A program made the position numbers and the translations under genes. This document shows positions 1 through 7,399 of a DNA stretch of 9,291 nucleotides, piece after piece. The stretch is from an uncultured Lachnospiraceae bacterium (GTDB taxonomy: Bacteria > Bacillota > Clostridia > Lachnospirales > Lachnospiraceae). Where the stretch lies: positions 1 to 9,291 of the forward strand of contig CASGVX010000070.1 in NCBI GenBank assembly GCA_949346185.1, read 5' to 3'. The notes under the pieces were generated by a model. The model was not told the origin of the DNA, did not search any database, and was given only the letters and a program-made list of their open reading frames with translations. How positions within the stretch are numbered: the first letter of the stretch is position 1; each line of letters begins with the position of its first letter.

Positions 1-591
1 AGCAGATGGAGATTCCAGCAAGCAAAATGTGAAGATTTATTTCTTAACAGTTCCCAGGGTAGTTTATTATAGTCTTTTCGTATTTGGAGGACGAAAAACC
101 TTCATGTCTATCCTGGTCAGGTTCTTGACCTTTTCATGGGGCTTCATGATTTCTTCCTTGCATTCCTGAGCGGAAAGCTTTGACATCTGCTTGTGATTCT
201 CGCTGTGATTGCCTAATTCGTGACCGGCCTTTGCGATTGCCTTCACATCATCGGGATACTTTTCTATCCACCCGCCAGTCATAAAAAATGTGACATGGAC
301 ATCGTTTTTCTTTAATATTTTTAGGATTTTTTTCGTGTCTTCGTTCCCCCATGCTGCATCAAAACTCAGGGCGATTTTTGGCTTATCCTGCTCTACGCAG
401 TAGATGGGGAGACGCTTGCCGGCGATCCGCCCGGAAGAGGTCTGGGCAAGTTGCTTTTGTCCGTAGGCGATGGCAAATGTTGATACTAGGATGACGGAGA
501 GAACCAGAAGTCCGCAGCGGACAAATGTGCCGATATTTTTTATCTCTCGTTCTGCGTCGTAAGAAGGTCTCGTTTTACTAGTTGTTTTCAT
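1..591 (-). pseudogene. Polysaccharide deacetylase (CE4/NodB, PdaB-like), frameshifted, continues past the window edge
   Basis: The intact reading frame starts at ATG 591, chosen because GGAGG lies at 601-597 with 5-nt spacing, and runs 174 codons to a stop at 67. Residues about 25-44 form an N-terminal membrane anchor, so the catalytic domain would lie outside the membrane. NodB motif 1 is SFDAAWG (76-82, catalytic-base Asp78; the second Asp of the usual TFDD is Ala, as in PdaB-type proteins). Motif 2 is H129-S-x-x-H133, the metal-binding histidines. Motif 3 begins as FRPP (166-169) and then breaks: the frame reads NTKRL and stops. In the +1 frame the family pattern resumes with D-Y-N (from GACTATAAT) and later W-N-L, and that frame stays open to the window edge. 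Two small insertions around 70-84 explain this. The enzyme family deacetylates peptidoglycan or other N-acetylated glycans. The remaining motifs are absent or out of frame, so an active product is unlikely. A sequencing error is the main alternative. Confidence 0.75.
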
Positions 592-679
592 AAATACCTC
601 CATGGGAAACTTATGCTGCCATTCACAGTTCACAGAAGAAAAACATCGTCTCTTGCGTGGAAACTTAATGAGGCGGAGC

Positions 680-696
680 ATCTCGCAAAGCGAGAT
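680..696. repeat. Short perfect hairpin (7-bp stem, 3-nt loop)
   Basis: ATCTCGC (680-686) and GCGAGAT (690-696) are perfect inverted repeats around AAA. There is no adjacent T-run on either strand, so it is not an obvious terminator. It lies about 90 bases upstream of the deacetylase start and could be part of that leader or an operator. Function is unknown. Confidence 0.5.
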
Positions 697-957
697 ACTT
701 TGTTCTGGCTATGAATAGTAGCAAAGTGACAAATATTATTATCCAGTGTATGAGGCCAAAGGAAAAAGTATGCTCTTATCATTTGTTGAAGTGAATGATA
801 CGATTGACAACATTTAATAAAATCTACATGAATCAAAAAAATGGAATATGGAAAAATTGCGGTTTTCTTGGTAGCATGAAATCATGAAAAATATGGCATA
901 CTATTATGAGAATGTGGTTTGCCATGGGATGGCTGCGTTGATACATGAAAAACATTG

Positions 958-990
958 GAAGCGTTCGGCAGGGTGCGGCACGGACGCTTC
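958..990 (+). promoter_or_regulatory. Strong hairpin in the glgP 5' leader
   Basis: GAAGCGTTCG (958-967) pairs with CGGACGCTTC (981-990) in a 10-bp stem with one G-U pair and a 13-nt loop. It ends 8 nt before AGGAGG (999-1004) and 20 nt before the glgP ATG. No U-run follows, so it is not a terminator. It may stabilise the mRNA or tune ribosome access. It matches no riboswitch class that I recognise. Confidence 0.5.
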
Positions 991-1010
991 TCATCAAAAG
1001 GAGGATTCAT

Positions 1011-3266
1011 ATGTTGCAGGAATACGTGAGCAAGGCGAGTGGGAAGAGTATTGCGGAGTGCAGTAATGAGGAACTGTATCTGTCTCTTCTGAAGATGTGC
1101 AAGGAGATGGCGCAGGAGAAGGAGAGCAGTGCGGGAAAGAAGAAAGTGTACTATATTTCGGCAGAATTTCTAATCGGCAAACTGCTGTCAAATAATCTCA
1201 TTAACCTTGGCGTGTTTGATGAGGTGAAAAAGGAACTGGAGGAGCATGGCAAGAAGATTTCGGAAATTGAGGAAGTGGAGCCGGAGCCATCTCTGGGAAA
1301 TGGCGGATTGGGCAGGCTGGCCGCTTGCTTTTTGGATTCTATTGCCACGCTGGGAATACCGGGAGATGGCATTGGCATCAACTATCATCTGGGTCTGTTC
1401 AAACAGGTTTTTGAGGAGAATAAGCAGAAGGAGTATCCCAATCCGTGGATTGAGGAGAATAGCTGGCTCAACGATACGGGAAAGAGTTACATCGTACCTT
1501 TCCGCTATCACACGGTGGAAGCCAAATTATATGATATTCCGGTGACGGGCTATGAGAACCGAACTAACCAATTACATTTATTTGATATCCAGAGCGTAGA
1601 GGAAAATATGGTGGGAGAGGGGATTTCCTTCGACAAGGATGATATAGGAAGGAATCTTACCCTATTCCTCTATCCGGACGACAGTGACGAGAAGGGACAG
1701 CTTTTGCGGATTTACCAGCAATATTTTATGGTATCCGCCGGTGCCCAATTAATCCTAGAGGAGTGTGAAAGCCGTGGCTCTAATTTGCATGATCTGGCAG
1801 ATTACGCAGCAATTCAAATCAACGATACCCATCCAACGATGGTGATTCCAGAACTCATTCGCCTGCTGATGGAGAGAGGGATCAGCATTGGGGAGGCGAT
1901 GGAAATCGTCTCTAAGACTTGTGCCTACACCAATCACACAATTCTGGCGGAAGCCTTGGAGAAATGGCCTTTGGATTTCTTGTGGAAGGTGGTTCCTCAG
2001 CTTATTCCGATTATCTATGCCCTGGACAATGAGGTGCGTGGAAAATATGATGATGCTTCCGTGTATATTATTGACGATGCCCGCCGGGTTCACATGGCGC
2101 ACATTGATATGCACTATGGTTACAGCATCAATGGCGTGGCATATCTTCATACGGAGATATTGAAGAATAGCGAGCTGAATAATTTCTATAAAATCTATCC
2201 GGAGAAGTTTAACAATAAGACCAATGGAATTACCTTCCGCCGCTGGCTCCTGCACTGCAATAAGGATTTGGCGAAGTTAATCACCGACACCATTGGGGAT
2301 GGATACAAAAAGGATGCGGATGAATTAGAAAAGTTGCAGGATTATCTGGAGGATGAGAAAGTCTTGGACAGACTGCTCGCCATTAAGAAACAGAAAAAAG
2401 AACAGCTGGCAGATTACTTGAAAAAGACCCAGGGGGTAGATTTGGACACCAATGCCATCTTTGACATTCAGGTGAAGAGACTTCACGAGTATAAGAGGCA
2501 GCAGCTGAATGTCCTGTATCTGATTCATAAGTATCTGGAAATCAAGGCTGGGAAAAAGCCGGAGAGACCTATCACTGCTATCTTCGGCGCTAAGGCGGCT
2601 CCGGCATATACCATTGCCAAGGATATTATTCATCTGATTTTATGTTTGCAGAAGATTATCGAGAAGGATCAGGAGGTGAAGCCATATCTCAATGTGGTGA
2701 TGGTGGAAAATTATAACGTGACCAAGGCGGAAAAACTCATCCCGGCATGCGATGTGTCAGAGCAGATTTCTTTGGCATCCAAGGAGGCCAGCGGAACCGG
2801 AAATATGAAATTTATGCTGAACGGGGCGGTGACTTTGGGGACGAAGGATGGAGCCAATGTGGAGATTTCTGATCTGGTAGGAGAGGATAACATCTATGTC
2901 TTCGGAGAGGACAGCGACACGGTAATTCGGCGTTATGAGGAAGGGAATTATCGTCCTAAGGATTACTATGAGAAGGATGAGACGCTGAAAGCCGCGGTGG
3001 ACTTTATCGTCAGCGAGGAAATGATGGAAGTGGGAGACAGGGACAATCTGGAAAGGCTTTATCAGGAACTGCTGGGCAAGGATTGGTTCATGACATTTCC
3101 TGATTTCCAGGATTATGTGTCTGTCAAAAATCGGATGTTTGCAGATTATGAGAATCGGAAGAACTGGGCGAAGAAGATGCTGGTAAATATCAGCAAGGCA
3201 GGATTTTTCTCCTCCGACCGTACGATTGGGGAGTACAATCGAGATATCTGGAAATGTGAAAACTGA
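1011..3266 (+). CDS. glgP: Glycogen/starch/alpha-glucan phosphorylase
   Basis: This cytoplasmic enzyme of the GT35 family removes terminal alpha-1,4-glucose units from glycogen or maltodextrin using phosphate, giving glucose-1-phosphate. The product is 751 residues. The N-terminal part carries YYISAEFLIGKLL (47-59) and the conserved SLGNGGLGRLAACFLDS (94-110). The phosphate/PLP region is KRLHEYKRQQLN (489-500; Lys489, Arg490 and Lys495 match known active-site positions). The pyridoxal-phosphate lysine is Lys600 in EASGTGNMK (592-600). The length suits the compact clostridial form, shorter than the 800-plus residues of enterobacterial or animal enzymes. The start at 1011 is preferred over an in-frame ATG at 945 because AGGAGG sits at 999-1004 with 6-nt spacing, homologs begin near this LQEYV segment, and 945 has no ribosome binding site. 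It appears monocistronic: no other glycogen gene is nearby and a terminator follows. Confidence 0.97.
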   Translation: MLQEYVSKASGKSIAECSNEELYLSLLKMCKEMAQEKESSAGKKKVYYISAEFLIGKLLSNNLINLGVFDEVKKELEEHGKKISEIEEVEPEPSLGNGGLGRLAACFLDSIATLGIPGDGIGINYHLGLFKQVFEENKQKEYPNPWIEENSWLNDTGKSYIVPFRYHTVEAKLYDIPVTGYENRTNQLHLFDIQSVEENMVGEGISFDKDDIGRNLTLFLYPDDSDEKGQLLRIYQQYFMVSAGAQLILEECESRGSNLHDLADYAAIQINDTHPTMVIPELIRLLMERGISIGEAMEIVSKTCAYTNHTILAEALEKWPLDFLWKVVPQLIPIIYALDNEVRGKYDDASVYIIDDARRVHMAHIDMHYGYSINGVAYLHTEILKNSELNNFYKIYPEKFNNKTNGITFRRWLLHCNKDLAKLITDTIGDGYKKDADELEKLQDYLEDEKVLDRLLAIKKQKKEQLADYLKKTQGVDLDTNAIFDIQVKRLHEYKRQQLNVLYLIHKYLEIKAGKKPERPITAIFGAKAAPAYTIAKDIIHLILCLQKIIEKDQEVKPYLNVVMVENYNVTKAEKLIPACDVSEQISLASKEASGTGNMKFMLNGAVTLGTKDGANVEISDLVGEDNIYVFGEDSDTVIRRYEEGNYRPKDYYEKDETLKAAVDFIVSEEMMEVGDRDNLERLYQELLGKDWFMTFPDFQDYVSVKNRMFADYENRKNWAKKMLVNISKAGFFSSDRTIGEYNRDIWKCEN

Positions 3267-3307
3267 AAAGGATTTGCAAGATAATTCTTCTTTCAATGAA
3301 AAGTTGC

Positions 3308-3349
3308 AAGCCGGGAAACTGCTTAAATAGACAGTTTTCTGGCTTCTTT
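3308..3349 (+). terminator. Intrinsic terminator of glgP
   Basis: AAGCCGGGAAACTG (3308-3321) pairs with CAGTTTTCTGGCTT (3332-3345) in a 14-bp stem with two G-U pairs and a 10-nt loop, followed by CTTTTATTTCTT. It begins 41 bases after the glgP stop codon. Confidence 0.88.
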
Positions 3350-3375
3350 TATTTCTTAGTAAATTATGATATAAT
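3346..3375 (+). promoter_or_regulatory. Extended -10 promoter upstream of the acetyltransferase
   Basis: TGATATAAT at 3367-3375 is a perfect extended -10 (TGnTATAAT). The -35 region at 17-bp spacing (TTTTAT, 3347-3352) is poor, as is tolerated for extended -10 promoters. Transcription would start near 3382 and give a leader of about 230 nt before the acetyltransferase ATG. It sits directly on the tail of the glgP terminator. Confidence 0.6.
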
Positions 3376-3395
3376 AAATGCTGACGCATTTATTA
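3372..3395. promoter_or_regulatory. Perfect 10-bp inverted repeat over the -10 and start site
   Basis: TAATAAATGC (3372-3381) and GCATTTATTA (3386-3395) are perfect inverted repeats around TGAC. The repeat overlaps the last four bases of the -10 and the predicted start site, a typical repressor operator position. A TTTTT run at 3398-3402 leaves a weak second terminator as the alternative. Confidence 0.5.
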
Positions 3396-3428
3396 CGTTT
3401 TTGGCAGATGTATCCGAAAACTTATTCT

Positions 3429-3513
3429 TTGCAAGATCTTGCGATATTTAGCTTCCGAGGGAATATATTGCAAGCTGCTTATCCAACTTTGATATGTGAG
3501 GTATGCATGCATA
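3429..3513. repeat. Two perfect 12-bp palindromes in the acetyltransferase leader
   Basis: GCAAGATCTTGC (3431-3442) and TATGCATGCATA (3502-3513) are both perfect dyads. The first contains most of a TTGCAAG word that also occurs at 3274-3280, 3304-3310 and 3468-3474. They may be protein-binding sites or chance. Apart from these and the short coding remnant at 3542, I see nothing else in the 3396-3614 stretch. Confidence 0.4.
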
Positions 3514-3541
3514 GGATAAACGAAAGGGAGTGAATTGCAAC

Positions 3542-3604
3542 ATGGAAATAACGAATAAGGAAATTGACCACGGAAAGTCAAGCGGTGCGTTAATTCGATT
3601 TTAG
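3542..3604 (+). pseudogene. Short remnant resembling the N-terminus of a class I SAM-dependent methyltransferase
   Basis: A 20-codon frame begins MEITNKEIDHGK and then reads SSGALIRF before stopping. The opening resembles the N-terminal (T)NKxIDxGK segment that I recall from a family of clostridial SAM-dependent methyltransferases, where it is normally followed by AFDWG and a full catalytic domain. Here the similarity stops after Lys12, as if the rest had been deleted. GGGAG lies 11 nt upstream of the ATG, a long spacing. The stop codon overlaps the acetyltransferase ribosome binding site (GGGAGG, 3604-3609). It could instead be a translated leader peptide coupled to the acetyltransferase, or noncoding. 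The match is from memory and short. Confidence 0.3.
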
Positions 3605-3614
3605 GGAGGAAATA

Positions 3615-4016
3615 ATGACCATTGCATATAAAAGTGATAATGATTATACATCAGATGATTTGAAGGAATTATTTTTATCTGTAGACTGGCTATCAGGAAA
3701 ATATCCAGAAAGATTAAAGAAGGCTTTGGATCATTGCGAGACGGTAATTACTGCTTGGGATAACCACAAGTTGGTGGGGTTAATCAATGCGATAGATGAT
3801 GGGGAATTAACGGCTTATGTTCATTATCTATGTGTGAATCCGGAATATCAGGGGAATGGGATTGGCAGGGAGCTGCTAAGGCAGATCAAAGAGAAGTACA
3901 GAGAATATCTATATATTATCGTGATTGCAGAGAATGAAGGCCTGATTGCATATTATAAGAATCATGGCTTTGCGCATATAGATGGAAGATATGTGCTGGC
4001 AATACAAAATGGGTAG
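3615..4016 (+). CDS. GNAT family N-acetyltransferase
   Basis: This 133-residue protein is a single GNAT domain that would transfer an acetyl group from acetyl-CoA to an unknown amine. Motif A is clear: VHYLCVNPEYQGNGIG (69-84), with the pyrophosphate-binding Q79-G-N-G-I-G84 loop. The motif B region is AENEGLIAYYKNHGF (105-119), the usual alpha4/beta7 helix with a tyrosine near the thiol leaving group. No signal or membrane segment is present. The start is supported by GGGAGG at 3604-3609 with 5-nt spacing. The gene is more A/T-rich to the eye than glgP. It lies between an extended -10 promoter and the regulator cluster, with only 64 bases to the regulator start, so read-through into the two-component genes is possible. 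The substrate cannot be predicted. Confidence 0.9.
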   Translation: MTIAYKSDNDYTSDDLKELFLSVDWLSGKYPERLKKALDHCETVITAWDNHKLVGLINAIDDGELTAYVHYLCVNPEYQGNGIGRELLRQIKEKYREYLYIIVIAENEGLIAYYKNHGFAHIDGRYVLAIQNG

Positions 4017-4080
4017 CTGCAGATTTTGTGGGGATATGTGCTGAGACTGTGCATGGCTGCATTAGCCTGGGAGGATGAAT

Positions 4081-5625
4081 ATGGCGAGAATCTTAGTGGT
4101 AGATGATGAAACAATCGAGCGGAAGGGCATGCGCTTCCTCTTTCAAAAACTTGGAATTTCTGCGGAGATATTCGAGGCGGCCAATGGGGTGAAGGCATTG
4201 GAATTTTTGAAGGGACAGGAAGTGGATGTGCTAATCACGGATATCAAGATGCCTTTTATGGATGGGATGGAACTGATTGAGAATGCGGCCAGTCTGTATC
4301 CATCCATGAAAATCATCATCTATAGTGGATATGGCGAATTTGAATATGCAAAGAAGGCCATGCGCTACCATGTGAGCCGTTATATATTGAAGCCTGTGGA
4401 TCCTGCAGAATTTGAAAATGTGGTGGGGGAAGTATTGCAGGAATTGGAGGATGAAAAGCTGGAAAAGGAACTGAGGGAGGAGAGCATCCATTTCTATAAA
4501 GAGCACATATTGCTCCAAGCAATCAATGGAGTGCCCATGGAAGAACTTGCATCTCTGGGGGAGAAATGGGGAAGAATAGATTTCCTCCATCAATATTATT
4601 GCATGATTTTGCTGGAGTTTGACCAAGCTTTTTTTGGGAAAAAGGGGGATGGCTTCGGCCGGCAGCTGTCTGAGAAGATTTCCGTGCCATTTCAGTATCT
4701 GAACCTGAATCAGGAACAGGGTGTTTTGTTATTTGGACGGGAGAGGGAATTTGACAAAATGGAAGTGGCACAGAGGGTGGAGGAAGAGATTTTCCGTATC
4801 TATGAAGAGAAGTGCTTTCTGGCAGTGAGCGAATGCGGGGCAGAACCCATTCTCCTTTGGGAGACTTATGAGGCATTGGAAAAGCTGATGGAGAATAAAT
4901 TTTACCTGCCGGACAGCCGGATATTTTTTGAGCGGGAAGAACAGGGCGAGACTGCCGGACTGAGTGTGGAGAAGGATTTGCTGGTGAAGCAGATTGGGCA
5001 GGACATTAAAATGAGGGATGTGCTGGCGCTTCGAGAGCATTTTGACAGTCTCTGTGAAAAATATCGGGGAGAAATGGCAGTTTCCCAGAGTTATGTGAAG
5101 TTTGTTTTTTCGGGGATTATAAAAGAGATTTACGATATGTTGCCGGATAAGGATCAGCTGGAAGCAAGCAGAGCGGTGGATGATGTGTACTGTGCCGATG
5201 ATTTATCCCGGGTAATGGATATTCTGGGAGAGGGAATCGGGCAGATGGAGCGTGCATTTGCGGCAAAGCCCCAGATGATGCATCGGGAAATTGGAACGGT
5301 GAAGCAGTATATCTATGCCAATTATGACAAGGATTTGAGTGTGGATTTACTGGCGGAGCAGGTATTTATGGCACCCAGCTATCTCAGCCATATATTTAAG
5401 AAAGAGACGGGACAGAATCTGAGCAAATTCATTAAGTCCCTGCGCATGGAGAAGGCGAAGGAGATGCTCACGGATTCCCATAAGAAGATTGTTAATATCA
5501 GCTACGATGTGGGGTATCCCAATGTTTCTTATTTTTGTCAGAGCTTTCGCGAGTACTATGGCGTGAGCCCCCAGAGGTACAGGAATCAAGGAGAGGTGAA
5601 TGAAGTCAGTCAGGCGAAGGTTTAA
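4081..5625 (+). CDS. Response regulator with AraC-type DNA-binding domain (YesN-type)
   Basis: This is the cytoplasmic transcription factor of a two-component system. The receiver domain (about 1-120) has the acidic pair Asp8-Asp9, phospho-acceptor Asp54 in LITDIKMP, Ser82 and Lys104 in LKP. A central region (about 125-395) of the type seen in YesN-like proteins has no motif I can name. The C-terminus (about 400-503) is an AraC/XylS domain with two helix-turn-helix units: SVDLLAEQVFMAPSYLSHIF (420-439) and a second around 470-494 ending in the typical YYGVSPQRYR. The product is 514 residues. The start at 4081 is chosen over the ATG at 4075 because GGGAGG (4069-4074) directly abuts 4075 but lies 6 nt from 4081. 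The gene overlaps the downstream kinase by 26 bases, which implies translational coupling. Relatives usually control carbohydrate ABC transporter or glycoside-degradation genes; the target here is unknown. Confidence 0.95.
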   Translation: MARILVVDDETIERKGMRFLFQKLGISAEIFEAANGVKALEFLKGQEVDVLITDIKMPFMDGMELIENAASLYPSMKIIIYSGYGEFEYAKKAMRYHVSRYILKPVDPAEFENVVGEVLQELEDEKLEKELREESIHFYKEHILLQAINGVPMEELASLGEKWGRIDFLHQYYCMILLEFDQAFFGKKGDGFGRQLSEKISVPFQYLNLNQEQGVLLFGREREFDKMEVAQRVEEEIFRIYEEKCFLAVSECGAEPILLWETYEALEKLMENKFYLPDSRIFFEREEQGETAGLSVEKDLLVKQIGQDIKMRDVLALREHFDSLCEKYRGEMAVSQSYVKFVFSGIIKEIYDMLPDKDQLEASRAVDDVYCADDLSRVMDILGEGIGQMERAFAAKPQMMHREIGTVKQYIYANYDKDLSVDLLAEQVFMAPSYLSHIFKKETGQNLSKFIKSLRMEKAKEMLTDSHKKIVNISYDVGYPNVSYFCQSFREYYGVSPQRYRNQGEVNEVSQAKV

Positions 5626-7315
5626 GGATAGCAAATTGCGCCATAAGCTTATGGCGATTTATATATGCATTGGAACGGTTCCGGTACTTCTTCTGGGTAT
5701 TTTTGCGTATTGCCAGCAGCGCAGGGACTATCTGAAGGAGGAGAGGAGTGTGATGGATGCGCTCCTGTCCAAGGAGATTTCCCGCTTGGATTCCAGAATG
5801 GCTTCCTATGCGAGCCTCTCGGATTATGTTGCGTTTAACCGTTCTATCTCCGATGGATTATGTGGAAATGATGGCTCTGCCTATGAGATTTATGAGCAGT
5901 ATGCGGACAATATTGATCCGGTGTTTTCGTCTCTAAAATATTTTAATCAGGAAATAGAGCAAATTTCCATTTATGTGGATCGGGATATCGTTCCACACAG
6001 CAATACGATTTTGCCTCTGTCAGACATTCGGGAAGAGGATTGGTATGGGAAGGCGAAACTTACCCAAAATAACCAATGGTTTCTGGAAGAGGGAGAGAAG
6101 CGCGCGTACAATGCTCGAATCATGCCTCTGATGCAGCAGAAAGGGGAGCATGGCGTTCTATACATATCCGTAGGTTATTCAGAATTGTTTTCTCAGTTAG
6201 AGGAGTTATCTCGGGATGCGTATGGTATCGTGATTTATGACGGGCAAGGGCAGTCCGTGTTTCAGACAGAGCATTTTCCGGGGAGAGAGGGGGAGGTGAT
6301 CCTCTCTCCGGAGAGGGTGCGGCAGGAATACAGGAAGCAGGCGGCAGGCAGGGATTCTGCTTATATGATGGCTTGCAAGAACTTAGCTGTCCGGGGATGG
6401 CGGGCGATGATGTATTGTCCCAAGAATGAGGTGGTCACAGTTACAAATCCTTTGCTGCTATTCGTGGCTGGCTTGGTGCTGGTCTGCGTGGCGGCCTCCC
6501 TTGCGGCTTCTCTTGCCTTTTCCCGGCTGGTGGTGCGGGATATTGAGAAGTTGCAGAATAATATGAAATCCGTGGAGCAGGGAGATATGACAATCTGGGT
6601 GAAAAGCGATTCCAAGGATGAAATTGGCGATTTGATTCGGGGGTTTGACGCCATGATTGGCGAGATCCATCGGCTCATTCACCAGGTGTACGAGGGCAAG
6701 CTCCTGCAGAGGAAATATGAGATGAAAGCATTGCAGGCACAAATCAATCCCCATTTTCTCTATAATTCCTTATCCTTGATTAATTGGAAAGCGCTGGAGG
6801 CTGGAGAGGAGGAAATCAGCAAAATCACCTTGGCACTGTCTTCCTTTTATCGGACCTCTCTCAATAGAGGGAACAATGTGCTTACCGTTGCTCAGGAATT
6901 GGAAAATATGCATGCCTATTTGGAGATCCAGTCCTGCATGCATGACGGCTCTTTTGACGTGGAGGAGGAGATGGATCCCTCTATTCTGCGTTATGAGACA
7001 TTAAACCTCCTGCTGCAGCCCTTGGTAGAAAATGCCATTGAGCACGGTGTGGATTTGCTGGAGGACAGGCGGGGGAAGATTCGCATTACGGGCAAGGCGG
7101 ATGAGGAAAATATTTATCTCATCGTGGAGGATAATGGCGTGGGAATGGATGAGGAGACGCTGGCATCTATTTTGGAATTTCAAACCAGAGGTTACGGGGT
7201 GAGAAATGTCAATGAGAGGATCCGACTTTTTTATGGAGAGGAGTACTCGCTCAGTATAGAGAGCGAACCAGGCAGAGGCACTAAATGCATGATAACCATA
7301 CCGAAAAATGGATAG
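5600..7315 (+). CDS. Sensor histidine kinase (YesM-type, HAMP plus His_kinase/HATPase)
   Basis: This 571-residue membrane kinase is the cognate sensor for the overlapping response regulator. Membrane helices at about 17-37 and 284-308 bracket an extracellular sensor region of about 245 residues, probably a double-Cache fold as in this family. A HAMP linker (about 308-360) follows. The phospho-acceptor is His385 in QINPHFLYN, the signature of the LytS/YesM class. The ATPase domain has the N box LLLQPLVENAIEHGV (470-484, Asn478), the G1 box VEDNGVGMD (509-517), a GYGVRNVNERI segment (531-541) and EPGRGT (556-561). All catalytic motifs appear intact. The start at 5600 has AAGGAG at 5588-5593, placed inside the end of the regulator gene. 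The stimulus is unknown; relatives sense oligosaccharides directly or through a binding protein. Confidence 0.95.
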   Translation: MKSVRRRFKDSKLRHKLMAIYICIGTVPVLLLGIFAYCQQRRDYLKEERSVMDALLSKEISRLDSRMASYASLSDYVAFNRSISDGLCGNDGSAYEIYEQYADNIDPVFSSLKYFNQEIEQISIYVDRDIVPHSNTILPLSDIREEDWYGKAKLTQNNQWFLEEGEKRAYNARIMPLMQQKGEHGVLYISVGYSELFSQLEELSRDAYGIVIYDGQGQSVFQTEHFPGREGEVILSPERVRQEYRKQAAGRDSAYMMACKNLAVRGWRAMMYCPKNEVVTVTNPLLLFVAGLVLVCVAASLAASLAFSRLVVRDIEKLQNNMKSVEQGDMTIWVKSDSKDEIGDLIRGFDAMIGEIHRLIHQVYEGKLLQRKYEMKALQAQINPHFLYNSLSLINWKALEAGEEEISKITLALSSFYRTSLNRGNNVLTVAQELENMHAYLEIQSCMHDGSFDVEEEMDPSILRYETLNLLLQPLVENAIEHGVDLLEDRRGKIRITGKADEENIYLIVEDNGVGMDEETLASILEFQTRGYGVRNVNERIRLFYGEEYSLSIESEPGRGTKCMITIPKNG

Positions 7316-7399
7316 CGGCCGCATCATTGGGATATGCAGTTGCAGTGCGCCGGAATGGAGTGCCGTTGGCAGATTGAGTGGAAGGAGAGGGGAGGAATC

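Larger units (their letters stand above)
592..1010. other. Divergent intergenic region between the deacetylase and glgP
   Basis: This 419-base stretch holds no supported gene. It contains the hairpin at 680-696 and a perfect -35-like TTGACA at 804-809 without a convincing -10 at 16-18 bp. A weak plus-strand candidate is TTGCGG (857-862), 17 bp, AATCAT (880-885). It also holds a strong hairpin (958-990) and the glgP ribosome binding site (999-1004). Two near-identical words, ATGAAAAATATGG from 884 and ATGAAAAACATTGG from 945, look like a local duplication; both contain ATGs without a ribosome binding site. The exact glgP promoter cannot be fixed by eye. Confidence 0.5.

Noticed and set aside
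804..832. TTGACA as the glgP promoter
   Set aside because: The -35 is perfect, but no sequence at 16-18 bp resembles TATAAT, so it is mentioned only as a possible element of the intergenic region.
945..1010. Upstream in-frame ATG extending glgP by 22 residues
   Set aside because: It lacks a ribosome binding site and its added residues run through the leader hairpin; the start at 1011 has AGGAGG at ideal spacing.
884..1066. 60-codon plus-strand frame overlapping the glgP start
   Set aside because: There is no ribosome binding site, no recognisable domain, and it runs out of frame into glgP.
3988..4043. 11-bp direct repeat GATATGTGCTG (3988-3998 and 4033-4043) near the regulator start
   Set aside because: One copy lies in the acetyltransferase coding sequence and no promoter is clear beside the other; it is probably chance.
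7334..7399. Upstream in-frame ATG for the solute-binding protein
   Set aside because: It adds 22 polar residues before the signal peptide and has no good ribosome binding site; the start at 7400 has GGGGAGG and begins directly with a lipoprotein signal.
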